Shown one piece after another: positions 15,281 through 23,871 of a stretch of 64,000 bases of DNA (positions within the stretch are counted from its first letter, which is position 1; each line of letters opens with the position of its first letter). This DNA comes from Nonomuraea candida (lineage in GTDB: Bacteria > Actinomycetota > Actinomycetes > Streptosporangiales > Streptosporangiaceae). The stretch lies in the NCBI RefSeq assembly GCF_000725485.1, contig NZ_JOAG01000009.1, positions 1 through 64,000 on the forward strand. Direction: 5' to 3'. A model generated the notes under the pieces. That model saw nothing but the letters and a program-made list of their open reading frames with translations. It was not told the origin of the DNA and did not search any database. A program made the translations under genes and the position numbers.

Positions 15281-17734
15281 ATGACATCTGTCAACGCAGC
15301 GGGCCTCGCGTCCTGGCAGGACGCCGCCCGCACCCCCGGCGAGCGGGTCGAGAGCCTGCTGGCCGAGCTGACCCTCGAAGAGAAGGTCGCGCAGCTCGGA
15401 TCCGTGTGGATCCAGACGGGCGAGACCGGCAACGTCGCGCCCTTGCAGGACCGCTTCGCGGTGGACGGCGGGCTGGAGGAACGGCTGCGCTACGGGCTCG
15501 GGCACCTCACCCGCGTCTACGGCACCGCCCCCGTGAGCCCCGCCGAGGGCGCGGCCCGGCTGCGCTCGCTGCAGGAGCAGGTCAGGGCCGCCAACCGGCA
15601 CGGCATTCCGGCGATCGCCCACGAGGAGTGCCTGACCGGGTTCGCGACGTACGGGGCGACCGCGTACCCGACGCCGCTGGCCTGGGCGGCGACCTTCGAC
15701 CCCGGCCTGATCGAGCGCATGGCCGCGGCCATCGGCGACGACCTGCGGGCGGCCGGGGTGCACCAGGGGCTCTCGCCCGTCCTCGACGTGGTGCGGGACT
15801 ACCGGTGGGGCCGGGTCGAGGAGACCTTGGGCGAGGACCCGTACCTGGCCGGGCAGCTCGGGGCGGCGTACGTGCGGGGCCTGGAGTCCGCCGGCGTGAT
15901 CGCCACGCTCAAGCACTTCGCCGGGTACGCCGCCTCCCGCCTCGGCCGCAACCAGGCCCCCGTCAGCATCGGGCCCAGGGAACTGGCCGACGTGATCCTG
16001 CCGCCGTTCGAGACGGCGCTGCGCGAGGGCGGGGCCCGGTCGGTCATGAACGCCTACATCGACCTCGACGGCCTGCCCGTCGGCGCGAACCCGCAGCTGC
16101 TGCGCCGGCTGCTGCGCGATGAATGGGGGTTCGACGGGACGGTGGTGGCCGACTACTGGTCGATCCCGTTCCTGGCGTCCATGCACGGGGTGGCCGAGGA
16201 CCTCGCGGCGGCGGGGGAGCTGGCCCTGCGGGCGGGCATCGACGTGGAGCTGCCCGAGACCCACGGCTACGGCGCCCACCTGGTCGCCCACGTCCGCGCG
16301 GGGCGGGTGGACGAGGCGCTGGTGGACGAGTCGGTACGCCGGGTGCTGCGCCAGAAGATCGACCTCGGCCTCCTGGACGCCACCCCCGGGACCCCGGGCG
16401 CGGACGGGAAGGGCGAGACGCAGGCCCAGCCGCCCGCCCTCGACGGGAAGGGTGAGACCGAGGCCAGGCCGTTCGCCCTCGACGGAAAGGACGTGGCCGA
16501 GGCCCGGCCGCTCGTCCCCGGCGCCGCCGATGACCTGGACCTGGACAGTCCGCGCAACCGCGAGCTGGCCGCGACCGTCGCGGAACGTTCCATCGTGCTC
16601 CTGAGCAACACCGCCGCCCTCCTGCCCCTCGGCCCGGACACGACCGCGCGGATCGCGGTGCTCGGGCCGTGCGCCGACGACCCCCGTACGCTGCTGGGCT
16701 GCTACGCCTTCCCCAATCACGTGCTCGACCGCTACCCCGGGCACGGCACGGGCCTGCCGATCCCGTCCGTCAGGGAGCGCCTGGCGGCCGAGTTCCCGCG
16801 GGCCGAGCTGCCGTACGCGCTCGGCGCGGACGTGGCGGGCGACGACGCCTCGGGCATCGCCGCGGCGGCGGAGCTGGCCGCCGGCGCGGACCTGGCGCTG
16901 CTGTTCGTGGGGGACCGGGCGGGGCTGTTCGGCGGCGGCACCTCGGGCGAGGGCTGCGACGCCGAGGACCTGCGCCTGCCGGGGCTGCAGCCGGACCTGG
17001 TCGAGGCCGTCCTGGCCACCGGCACGCCGACGGTGCTGGTGGTGGTGTCGGGGCGGCCGTACGCGCTGGGGGCCTACAAGGACCGGGTGGCGGCGGCGCT
17101 CCAGGCGTTCTTCCCCGGCGTGGAGGGCGGCGCGGCGCTGGCCGGCGTGCTCAGCGGCCGGGTGAACCCGTCGGGGCGGCTGCCGGTGCAGATTCCCGCC
17201 TCGCCCGCGATCAACCCCTCCACCTACCTGCAGCCGCCCCTGGGCAGGAAGGCCGAGGGCATCACGGTGCTCGACCCGACGCCGGCGTACGCGTTCGGGC
17301 ACGGGCTGTCGTACGCGCCGATCGAGTACGTCTCCCTGACCACCGACCGCCCGGAATGCCCTGTTGACGGGGAGATCGAGGCCCGGGTGACGGTGCGCAA
17401 CGCCGGGGACCGCCCGGCCGAGGAGGTCGTGCAGCTCTACGCCTCCGACCCGGTGGCGCAGGTCGCCAGGCCCGCCGTCCAGCTCATCGGGTTCGCGCGG
17501 GTGGCGCTGGAGCCGGGGCAGGCGCGTACGGTGGCGTTCGGCGTGCCTGCGGACGCCTTCTCCTACACCGGGGCCGAGCTGCGCCGCATCGTGGAGCCGG
17601 GCGCGATCACGCTCTCCGCGGGTCCCTCTGCCGACGACCCGCCGCTGCGCGCCGCCATCCGGGTCACCGGCGAGCTGCGCGAGCTGCGCGGCGCCCGCCG
17701 CCTCACCACCCCGAGCCGGCTCCTGGAGAGCTGA
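15281..17734 (+). CDS. GH3 family glycoside hydrolase
   Basis: 817 residues from ATG 15281; in-frame ATGs at 15248 and 15257 are possible but sit almost on the predicted transcript start. The N-terminal TIM barrel contains LTLEEKVAQLGSVW, VLDVVRDYRWGRVEETLGEDP, KHFAGY and the nucleophile region GTVVADYWS (Asp near residue 289). The second alpha/beta sandwich and a C-terminal Fn3-like domain follow. No signal peptide, so intracellular hydrolysis of imported beta-xylo- or beta-gluco-oligosaccharides is likely. An acidic linker with three LDGKGETEARP-like repeats lies between the catalytic domains. Expression is probably controlled by the two GAAA-N-TTTC boxes. Confidence 0.9.
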   Translation: MTSVNAAGLASWQDAARTPGERVESLLAELTLEEKVAQLGSVWIQTGETGNVAPLQDRFAVDGGLEERLRYGLGHLTRVYGTAPVSPAEGAARLRSLQEQVRAANRHGIPAIAHEECLTGFATYGATAYPTPLAWAATFDPGLIERMAAAIGDDLRAAGVHQGLSPVLDVVRDYRWGRVEETLGEDPYLAGQLGAAYVRGLESAGVIATLKHFAGYAASRLGRNQAPVSIGPRELADVILPPFETALREGGARSVMNAYIDLDGLPVGANPQLLRRLLRDEWGFDGTVVADYWSIPFLASMHGVAEDLAAAGELALRAGIDVELPETHGYGAHLVAHVRAGRVDEALVDESVRRVLRQKIDLGLLDATPGTPGADGKGETQAQPPALDGKGETEARPFALDGKDVAEARPLVPGAADDLDLDSPRNRELAATVAERSIVLLSNTAALLPLGPDTTARIAVLGPCADDPRTLLGCYAFPNHVLDRYPGHGTGLPIPSVRERLAAEFPRAELPYALGADVAGDDASGIAAAAELAAGADLALLFVGDRAGLFGGGTSGEGCDAEDLRLPGLQPDLVEAVLATGTPTVLVVVSGRPYALGAYKDRVAAALQAFFPGVEGGAALAGVLSGRVNPSGRLPVQIPASPAINPSTYLQPPLGRKAEGITVLDPTPAYAFGHGLSYAPIEYVSLTTDRPECPVDGEIEARVTVRNAGDRPAEEVVQLYASDPVAQVARPAVQLIGFARVALEPGQARTVAFGVPADAFSYTGAELRRIVEPGAITLSAGPSADDPPLRAAIRVTGELRELRGARRLTTPSRLLES

Positions 17735-17828
17735 CCGGGGCCGCCGTACGCCACGCGGGGCGGCCCGGCCGGGACCGCCGGCCTCAGGACGGCGGCGCAG
17801 GGAGGCCGAAACCCGCCGGGGCGGCGGC

Positions 17829-18815
17829 TCAGGGGAGGCGGAGGTCGGCGAAGACGCCGCGGTGGTCGGTCCCGGGCACGTCGAGGATCTCCACCCCGTT
17901 CACCGCCACCCGCCGGTCCACCACGACGTGGTCGATGGAGATGATCGGCGGGATGGGCCGGAAGTTCGGCCACGTCGGGGTCAGCCCCTTGCCCACCTGC
18001 TCGGCCGCGTCCACGTATCCCCGCTCCAGCAGGTCGCGGAAGGCACGATGGTCGAGGCTGGCGTTGAAGTCGCCGGCCAGCACCCTGACCGCCGAGGCCG
18101 AGGCCGGGGGGAAGGAGCGCAGAGCGCTCCTCCACTCCTCCTCCATGCGGCCCAGCGGCGGGTTGGGGTGCACGGCCACGACCTCGACCTTGCCGCCACC
18201 GGGCAGCGTCACCGTGGCGGCCGGCATGTTGTGCCCGATCGGCGGGAACAAGCCGGACAGCTCCGCCATCGGATGCCTGGAGTAGATGCCGCTGCCGGTC
18301 GCGCCGGTCTCGGGCTGCAGCACGCGGTACGGCATCAGCTCCCGCAGCCCTGCCGCGTCGAGCCGCTCGGCCTCGGCGTGGGTCAGCTCAAGGGCGCTGA
18401 ACACCTCGACGTCGTGCTCGCGCACGAAGTCCACCACGGTCTCGGCGTCGCCCCGGCCGAACAGGTTGACCGTCAGCACCCGCAGCGGCTCGCCCTTGGC
18501 CGCGGGCTGCTCCTGGCCGAACGCCCGCGGCGCCACGACCGCCGCCATCACCGCGCACGCGAGCGCGGCCACGAGCGCCGCCCAGCGGTCGCGCCGCAGC
18601 AGCGCCACGAGCGCGGTCAGCGCCGCCAGCCCCGCGCCGTACGGCGTCACGGTCATGAGCTGCGTCAGGAACGATCCCTGCTCCCACCCGCCGGCCCGCA
18701 GCACGGCCCAGCTGGCCAGGAACACGACGATCGCCCAGGACAACCATCGCCTGCGCCGCTTCTTCGGTTGGGGCTGATCGGCCGCGGACCGCTCGACACC
18801 GATCGTCGTGCTCAC
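17829..18815 (-). CDS. Membrane-anchored endonuclease/exonuclease/phosphatase family protein
   Basis: 328 residues. Three hydrophobic segments (about 27-45, 57-73, 80-95) precede an extracytoplasmic catalytic domain. EEP motifs in order: LTVNLFGRGD, SALELTH (metal-binding Glu), AVHPNPP, AGDFNAS, ISIDHVVV and TDHRGVFADL. The domain most resembles secreted phosphatases/sphingomyelinase-like enzymes of this fold rather than DNA repair nucleases. A Lys/Arg-rich stretch (KKRRRR) before the first helix sets cytoplasmic-in topology. It is convergent with the GH3 gene. Confidence 0.85.
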   Translation of the reverse strand: MSTTIGVERSAADQPQPKKRRRRWLSWAIVVFLASWAVLRAGGWEQGSFLTQLMTVTPYGAGLAALTALVALLRRDRWAALVAALACAVMAAVVAPRAFGQEQPAAKGEPLRVLTVNLFGRGDAETVVDFVREHDVEVFSALELTHAEAERLDAAGLRELMPYRVLQPETGATGSGIYSRHPMAELSGLFPPIGHNMPAATVTLPGGGKVEVVAVHPNPPLGRMEEEWRSALRSFPPASASAVRVLAGDFNASLDHRAFRDLLERGYVDAAEQVGKGLTPTWPNFRPIPPIISIDHVVVDRRVAVNGVEILDVPGTDHRGVFADLRLP

Positions 18816-19316
18816 TCCGCCTTCCCGTCCCCGATCCGTTCCATAGGTTGAACTTTAAACGGCCTCGGAGCGGTGCGACGCGCATCCTCAGCTCGTCCTC
18901 AGGTTGCCCCCTGCCAGGCCCGCCGCGACGATCAGCCGCTCACCCGCTCACCCGAGCCGCGGCCGGAACGTGATCACGAACACTGTCATCCGGTCGGTTC
19001 CCTCCCAGCGCGATCTTCGCGGCCCCGCGTCCCAGTAGACGCTCGCGCGCGCCCGGCGCGGATGACGGCCGATCGGCCGTCGTGGCGTCCCGTGACGGTC
19101 GTTCAGCCGTCATGCCGGGCGGCCCCGGCGGGGACAGGCTTCGGGGGAGGACGACGAACCTCCGCCGGAGGTGAACGATCTTCCACCGGAGGTGCACGAT
19201 CATCCTCCCGAGGTGGACGAATACCCGCCTGAGCCTGCCCAGGAAGACTGCCATGCCATTGCTGACCTGCGTTATCGTGAGACCCGTCCTGTGCCCATCT
19301 CGCGTGCGGACGGCTC
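18816..19316. other. 500-bp gap with degenerate 21-bp repeats
   Basis: No gene could be supported. The left end (18840-18870) contains a TTTAAA-rich patch that probably holds the promoter of the EEP gene. At about 19155-19232 there are three to four imperfect 21-bp units that would read PPEVxDx in one frame, but this frame has no ribosome site and fuses into the kinase gene out of frame. The remainder is featureless GC-rich DNA. Confidence 0.5.
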
Positions 19317-20471
19317 ATGGCTCTCTCCGGCTCCACGAGATACGACTCGGCCACCAGGCAGCTGGACCAGGCGGTCGCGCGTACGGGGGCAGGCGCGCGC
19401 AGCGCGGTCGGCTCGGTGGCGGTCGTGGCGGCTCTGTTCGGCGCGGTCCCGCCGGTCTCCGCCGCGTGGCTGGCGCCGGTGCTGGCCGTCCACCTCGTGT
19501 GGACGGGCCTGTACATCCGGGTGTTCTGGCGCAAGCGGCCGCTGCCCCACTGGCTGGTGGCCGGTGATGTGGCCATCACGGTCGCGCTGTGCCTGGCGCA
19601 GGTCCACCTCGTGGCGACCGAGACGCTCGTCACGGGGTCGAGCTGGGTGCACGGAGCCGTCACGATGACCATCGTGATGGCCGGGGTCACCTGGCGGCCC
19701 GCACTGGCGATCCCCGCGGGGCTCCTCCTGGCGGCGGCGTTCGCGACGGGGGTGCGGCTGGCCTCGCCCGGCCACGGCGTCCTCGGGCCGCTCGGCATCC
19801 ACCTCGTCCAGCTGCTCGCGATCGTGCTGCTGATGACGCTGCTGCGCCGCGCGGCCCGCTCCGCCGACGCGTTCCTGCGGCAGAGCGCGCGCGCCGAGAT
19901 CTCCCTCATCGTCGAACGGCTGCGCCGCGAGGACGAGCTGCGCCAGGTCGGCAGCATCCACGAGACCGCGCTGCACACGCTGACCATGGTCGGGCTGGGC
20001 ACCTATGACGAGCCGTCGCCCACCCTGCGCGCGCAGGTGGCCACCGACCTGGCCGCGCTGGAGCGGCTGCGCGACCAGCCGGGCGCCGACCCGGCCCCCA
20101 TCGCCCTGGACACGCTGCTCGACGAGGTGGCGGGCCGGGCCACCGGCCTCGACGTGCACCGCCGGCTGACCCCCGAGACCGTGCCCGGCGAGGTCGCCGA
20201 GCGCTTCGCCCGCGCCGTCACCGAGGCCCTGGCCAACGTGGCCCTGCACGCCGGGGTGCACGAGGCCGAGCTCGTCTCCGCCCGGCGCGACGGCGGCATC
20301 CTGGTCGAGGTCGCCGACGCCGGGCGCGGCTTCGACCAGCACCGCTTACCCCCCGACCGGTTCGGCGTGCGCGGCTCCATCCTCGACACCATGCGCTCCC
20401 TGCCGAACGGCGGCGCCGAGATCTCCTCCGGCGACCGGGGCACCCGCGTGAGCCTGTGGTGGCGGCCATGA
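19317..20471 (+). CDS. Sensor histidine kinase, membrane-bound
   Basis: 384 residues. About five N-terminal hydrophobic helices (40-180) are followed by a cytoplasmic region whose SIHETALHTL carries the likely phospho-acceptor histidine (near 223). The HATPase domain shows N box EALANVALHAG, G1 VADAGRGFD and G2 GVRGSILDTM. The dimerisation region is shorter and less canonical than NarL-type kinases. The next gene overlaps by ATGA, and the third gene in the run is the response regulator. Confidence 0.82.
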   Translation: MALSGSTRYDSATRQLDQAVARTGAGARSAVGSVAVVAALFGAVPPVSAAWLAPVLAVHLVWTGLYIRVFWRKRPLPHWLVAGDVAITVALCLAQVHLVATETLVTGSSWVHGAVTMTIVMAGVTWRPALAIPAGLLLAAAFATGVRLASPGHGVLGPLGIHLVQLLAIVLLMTLLRRAARSADAFLRQSARAEISLIVERLRREDELRQVGSIHETALHTLTMVGLGTYDEPSPTLRAQVATDLAALERLRDQPGADPAPIALDTLLDEVAGRATGLDVHRRLTPETVPGEVAERFARAVTEALANVALHAGVHEAELVSARRDGGILVEVADAGRGFDQHRLPPDRFGVRGSILDTMRSLPNGGAEISSGDRGTRVSLWWRP

Positions 20472-21586
20472 CCGAGGAGATCGAGCAGATAGCCCGCCGC
20501 TACGCCCGCTACACCGCGCTCGGCGCCGTCGTCATCGCCGCCGTCTGGCACCTCGGCTACGACCTCACCGTCACCCTCACCGGCTGGAGCTCCTTCCGCT
20601 GGCCCGTCGTCGCCCTCGCGGCCTGGATCGTCTACTCCGCCGTCCTGGTCGTCGGCGCGCTCGCGCTGTCGCGCACCGGCCGGGGCCCCGGCAGGATCAG
20701 GGAGCTGGCGCTCGCCGCGCTGGCCGTGGACGTCGCGGTGATCGCGGCCGTCCGGCCGGAGGAGCTGCTCGGCATCAGCGACTGGGGATGGGGCTCGGTC
20801 GGCTGGCTCGCCGTGATGCTGAGCTGGAACCGGCCCCGCTGGAAGAGCGAGGTCACGGCCTTCCTGGCCGCCAACGCCGCCATCATGCTGGCCGCGATGG
20901 CGGTCTCGGGCTCGCTCGACCGCGTCTCCATCGCCAAATACCTGGTCGTCATCGCCGGCGGCGTCACCATGCAGCTCGGCTACATGGCCGGCTGCCACAT
21001 GCTGATCGCCCGCGCCGAGGAGACCGTGCTGCTGGCCCGCCGGCTCGCCGCCGACGACGCCTGGCGCGAGTCCGCCCAGCGCATCCACGCCGACCGGCTG
21101 CGCCGCTACGAGGCCATCCGCGACGTGGCCGACGGGCTGCTCAAACAGCTCGCCAACGGTGCCGACCCCGGCGACGCGCGGGTGCGCGAGGACTGCACCG
21201 CCGGCGCCATGCGGCTGCGCCGGCTCATCACCGAGCGGGAGGACGTGCCCGACGAGCTGGTGTCGGTGCTGCGCGAGCGCATCGACGCGGCCGAGCGGCG
21301 CCAGGTCCTCGTGACGGCCCCGCCGTTCGGCGAGCGGCTGCCCGACCTGCCGGACGGCGTGCGCGAGGACCTGCTCCGGGCCCCCGTACGCGCCCTCGAC
21401 GGCGCCAGGACGCGGGCCAGGGTCACCGTGTCGGCCATGTCCACGATGGTGAGCGTGGCCGTGGTGGCCGACAACGAGGATCTGCCCATCAGCCCCGCGC
21501 CCGTGCGCGAGCCCAGCGGGGTCGTCGTCAGCTACCAGCGGCAGGGAGGTGAGGTATGGGTCAACAGCGTCTGGCAGGGCCCGTGA
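20468..21586 (+). CDS. Membrane protein, divergent kinase-like partner
   Basis: 372 residues from ATG 20468, which overlaps the kinase stop. Five or so membrane helices (about 15-180) precede a cytoplasmic part with SAQRIHADRLRRYEAIRDVADG, a helix resembling a histidine-containing dimerisation helix. The C-terminal region lacks recognisable N, G1 and G2 boxes, so ATP binding is doubtful. It ends in a beta-rich segment (VSVAVVADNED). It may form a heteromer with the preceding kinase. Its stop lies 31 nt inside the regulator gene. Confidence 0.7.
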   Translation: MTEEIEQIARRYARYTALGAVVIAAVWHLGYDLTVTLTGWSSFRWPVVALAAWIVYSAVLVVGALALSRTGRGPGRIRELALAALAVDVAVIAAVRPEELLGISDWGWGSVGWLAVMLSWNRPRWKSEVTAFLAANAAIMLAAMAVSGSLDRVSIAKYLVVIAGGVTMQLGYMAGCHMLIARAEETVLLARRLAADDAWRESAQRIHADRLRRYEAIRDVADGLLKQLANGADPGDARVREDCTAGAMRLRRLITEREDVPDELVSVLRERIDAAERRQVLVTAPPFGERLPDLPDGVREDLLRAPVRALDGARTRARVTVSAMSTMVSVAVVADNEDLPISPAPVREPSGVVVSYQRQGGEVWVNSVWQGP

Positions 21587-22254
21587 CGGTCGCCCTCGTG
21601 GAGGACCACCAGGTGGTGGTGGACGGCGTGCGGTCGTGGTTCGGGCCGCCGAGCCCCGTCGAGCTCGTCGCGCAGGGCCCCACCATCGAGTCCGTCCGCG
21701 GCGTGGCCGCCGACGTGCTCCTGCTCGACCTCAACCTCAACGGCACCATGGTGGTGGACCGGGTCGGCGAGTTGTGCGCGGGCGGGCAGCGGGTGATCGT
21801 CTTCTCCGAGCACGAGGAGCCCGAGACCGTGCGCGCGGTGCTGGACGCCGGGGCCTCCGCCTTCATCGGCAAGGGCCGGGCGACCCGGGAGACGTGCCTG
21901 GAGACCATCCTGGAGGTGGCCGCCGACCGGCCCTCCGTGACGCCCCCGATGGCCCAGGCCATCGCCACCGATGAGGGCCCCCATCGGCCGCAGCTCTCCG
22001 ACAAGGAGCGGGCGGCGCTGTTGTACTGGTTCCAGTCCATGTCGAAGGCGTCCGTGGCGGCGCGCATGGGGATCAAGGAACGTACGGTGCGGCAGTACAT
22101 CGACCGGGCGCGGGTCAAATACGCGGCGGCCGGAAGGCCCGCGCCCACCAAGGAGAAACTGCTCATCTGCGCCATCCAGGACGGGCTGGTGCGGCCCGAC
22201 GAGGTGACCGTCTACACCTCCCTGGCCGCCCGGACGCCGTCCGAGCAGGAGTGA
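21556..22254 (+). CDS. Response regulator with LuxR-type HTH
   Basis: 232 residues; the start at ATG 21556 has GGGAGGTGAGG upstream and lies inside the previous gene. The receiver domain has the acidic pair (VEDH), phospho-acceptor Asp in LLLDLNLNG, Ser in VIVFSEHE and Lys in AFIGKG, so it is intact. The C-terminal HTH (about 145-205) includes SDKERAALLYWFQSMSKASV and GIKERTVRQYIDRAR. Target genes are unknown. It is the output of the 19317-22254 operon. Confidence 0.88.
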   Translation: MGQQRLAGPVTVALVEDHQVVVDGVRSWFGPPSPVELVAQGPTIESVRGVAADVLLLDLNLNGTMVVDRVGELCAGGQRVIVFSEHEEPETVRAVLDAGASAFIGKGRATRETCLETILEVAADRPSVTPPMAQAIATDEGPHRPQLSDKERAALLYWFQSMSKASVAARMGIKERTVRQYIDRARVKYAAAGRPAPTKEKLLICAIQDGLVRPDEVTVYTSLAARTPSEQE

Positions 22255-22259
22255 GACTC

Positions 22260-22309
22260 CTGGACCCCGGCACTCCCGGCAGGAGGGGGCCGGCAGAACC
22301 GGGGTCCAG
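22260..22309. terminator. Bidirectional terminator
   Basis: CTGGACCCCGG (22260-22270) pairs perfectly with CCGGGGTCCAG (22299-22309), with an inner CCGGC-type stem. It lies between convergent stops of the response regulator and the Uma2 gene. Confidence 0.75.
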
Positions 22310-22311
22310 GT

Positions 22312-22887
22312 CTACTCGACGAACTGGCTCGGGTCGATGCTGACGGGGAACGGCTTCGTGAGCTTGACCGTGGTGCCGGCCTTGTGGGCGACGGGCGGTT
22401 CGTAGGTGTCGCCGTTGAGTTCGTGAACGTAGAGAACCGGGCCTTCGTCCAGCTCGATCCGCCAGTAGACGGGGACCTTCGCCTTCTCGTATGCCTTGGC
22501 CTTGAGGTCTTCGTCCAGCATCTTGGTGCTCGGGCTGCCCACCTCCACCGCGAGCAGCATGTCCTGGGGTGCGAACATGAGCTGCCTGATCCTCAGCGCG
22601 CTTCTCGGCACGACGACGACGTCGGGGATGTAGTAGTCCTTCTCGGACACCCGCAGGTTGACGGCGGTCAAGGCCACCAGATCGGGTGGGGCAGCGGAGC
22701 GCAGGGCGAACATCACGTTGGAGATCGCCAGTTGGTGGAGGACGGTGGGGGCAGGGCTCACCAGTAGGCTCCCGTTGAAGAGCTCGTAGCGGTTCCCGTC
22801 GTCGGGGAACTCGAGCAGGTCGTCGATCGTGAAGGGCCGGCCGCTCGGAAGGAACGGGTCCGTCCTGCTCGGTTCGATCGTTGCCAT
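22312..22887 (-). CDS. Uma2-family PD-(D/E)XK protein
   Basis: 191 residues from ATG 22887, which has AGGTGA six bases upstream; an in-frame GTG three codons earlier is possible. Uma2 features: FTIDDLLEFPDDGNRYELFNG, YIPDVVVVP (Asp), LLAVEVGSPSTKMLDEDLK (Glu-x-Gly-SPST-x6-Asp/Lys) and YEKAKVPVYWRI. The fold is that of restriction-type nucleases. The family is numerous in actinobacteria and cyanobacteria, with no settled role. Single gene. Confidence 0.88.
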   Translation of the reverse strand: MATIEPSRTDPFLPSGRPFTIDDLLEFPDDGNRYELFNGSLLVSPAPTVLHQLAISNVMFALRSAAPPDLVALTAVNLRVSEKDYYIPDVVVVPRSALRIRQLMFAPQDMLLAVEVGSPSTKMLDEDLKAKAYEKAKVPVYWRIELDEGPVLYVHELNGDTYEPPVAHKAGTTVKLTKPFPVSIDPSQFVE

Positions 22888-22997
22888 CAAGGTCACCTGC
22901 TCAGTATCGGGAGTCTCGCCCTCGTCGACATGCTACTTCCCCGAATTCCGTCACTTTACGTTTCGGTGCGATCACATAACGGGCAGAGATGTCGGCG

Positions 22998-23012
22998 GTT
23001 GAAACTTTCAAC
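22998..23012. promoter_or_regulatory. Palindrome GTTGAAACTTTCAAC upstream of LPMO
   Basis: A perfect 15-bp palindrome centred on C23005, 174 bp upstream of the LPMO start and 95 bp before the Uma2 start. Its core matches the GAAA-N-TTTC boxes in front of the GH3 gene. TTGACA occurs at 23080-23085, but no convincing -10 follows. Confidence 0.6.
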
Positions 23013-23185
23013 TCTCTGACCCGTTCGGGGAAAACCCTTTCCGCTGTTCACCGGGGGCATCGCCGAACGACGCCGGCCGTTGACATCCGCCATCACTTGG
23101 CCTGCCCCGGCTCGTCAGATACCGTCGCGCACCGGGAGCGCTCCTCACCACCGGAATCCCCCGACCGGAACACGGAGACCGCACA

Positions 23186-23848
23186 ATGCCCCACGCAGCA
23201 CCCCGCCGGGCGAAGCGCGCCCTGATCCTGCTGATCTCCCTGGCGATGATCTTCACCATCCCGATGACCGGCACCGCCTCCGCCCACGGGTCGGTCGTCG
23301 ACCCCGCCTCCCGCAACTACGGCTGCTGGCTGCGCTGGGGCAGCGACTTCCAGAACCCCGCCATGCAGCAGCAGGACCCCATGTGCTGGCAGGCCTGGCA
23401 GGACAACCCCAACGCCATGTGGAACTGGAACGGGCTCTACCGCGACAACGTCGGCGGCCAGCACCAGGCCGTCATCCCCAACGGCCAGCTCTGCAGCGCC
23501 GGCCAGACCGACGGCGGACGCTACCGCTCCATGGACACGCCGGGCGCGTGGAAGACGTCGAACCTCTCCGGCACGTTCGACATCCGCCTGACCGACCAGG
23601 CCTACCACGGCGCGGACTACATCCGGGTCTACATCACCCGCCAGGGCTACGACGCCACCACCACCCGGCTCGGCTGGAACCACCTGGAGCTGATCCGCGA
23701 GACGCCCAGGTACGCGCCCGCCAACACGTACATGATCACCGGCCTCAACAAGGGGTCGCGCACCGGCCGCCACGTGGTCTTCACGATCTGGAAGGCCTCG
23801 CACATGGACCAGACCTACTACTTCTGCAGCGACGTCACGTTTACCTGA
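23186..23848 (+). CDS. AA10 lytic polysaccharide monooxygenase (LPMO), island-modified 3' end
   Basis: 220 residues. The signal peptide is residues 1-33, cleaved at TASA-HGS so that His34 becomes the mature N-terminus, as copper coordination by the histidine brace requires. The second copper histidine is His141 (QAYHGADYIRVY), and the axial position is probably Phe213 in TYYFCSDV. It oxidatively cleaves crystalline polysaccharide (chitin or cellulose) outside the cell; there is no carbohydrate-binding module. The last four codons come from the integrated element: the ending reads DVTFT, while the displaced chromosomal 3' end at 38399-38432 reads DVTFN. Confidence 0.9.
   Translation: MPHAAPRRAKRALILLISLAMIFTIPMTGTASAHGSVVDPASRNYGCWLRWGSDFQNPAMQQQDPMCWQAWQDNPNAMWNWNGLYRDNVGGQHQAVIPNGQLCSAGQTDGGRYRSMDTPGAWKTSNLSGTFDIRLTDQAYHGADYIRVYITRQGYDATTTRLGWNHLELIRETPRYAPANTYMITGLNKGSRTGRHVVFTIWKASHMDQTYYFCSDVTFT
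23815..23838. repeat. attL core (24 bp)
   Basis: Identical over 24 bp to 38399-38422; allowing one mismatch the match extends to 29 bp leftward. It begins CTACTACTTCTG and ends GACGTCAC, covering codons YYFCSDV of the LPMO gene. The integrase stop lies 34 bp to the right, as is usual for att-proximal integrases. Confidence 0.9.
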
Positions 23849-23871
23849 GGAAACGTGCGAAAAGTTCCCGC

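Noticed and set aside
19103..19316. Small gene with PPEV repeats upstream of the kinase
   Set aside because: No ribosome site, and the frame continues out of frame into the kinase gene.
23815..23838. tRNA gene as attachment site
   Set aside because: No cloverleaf can be drawn at either att site; the core lies within LPMO coding sequence.
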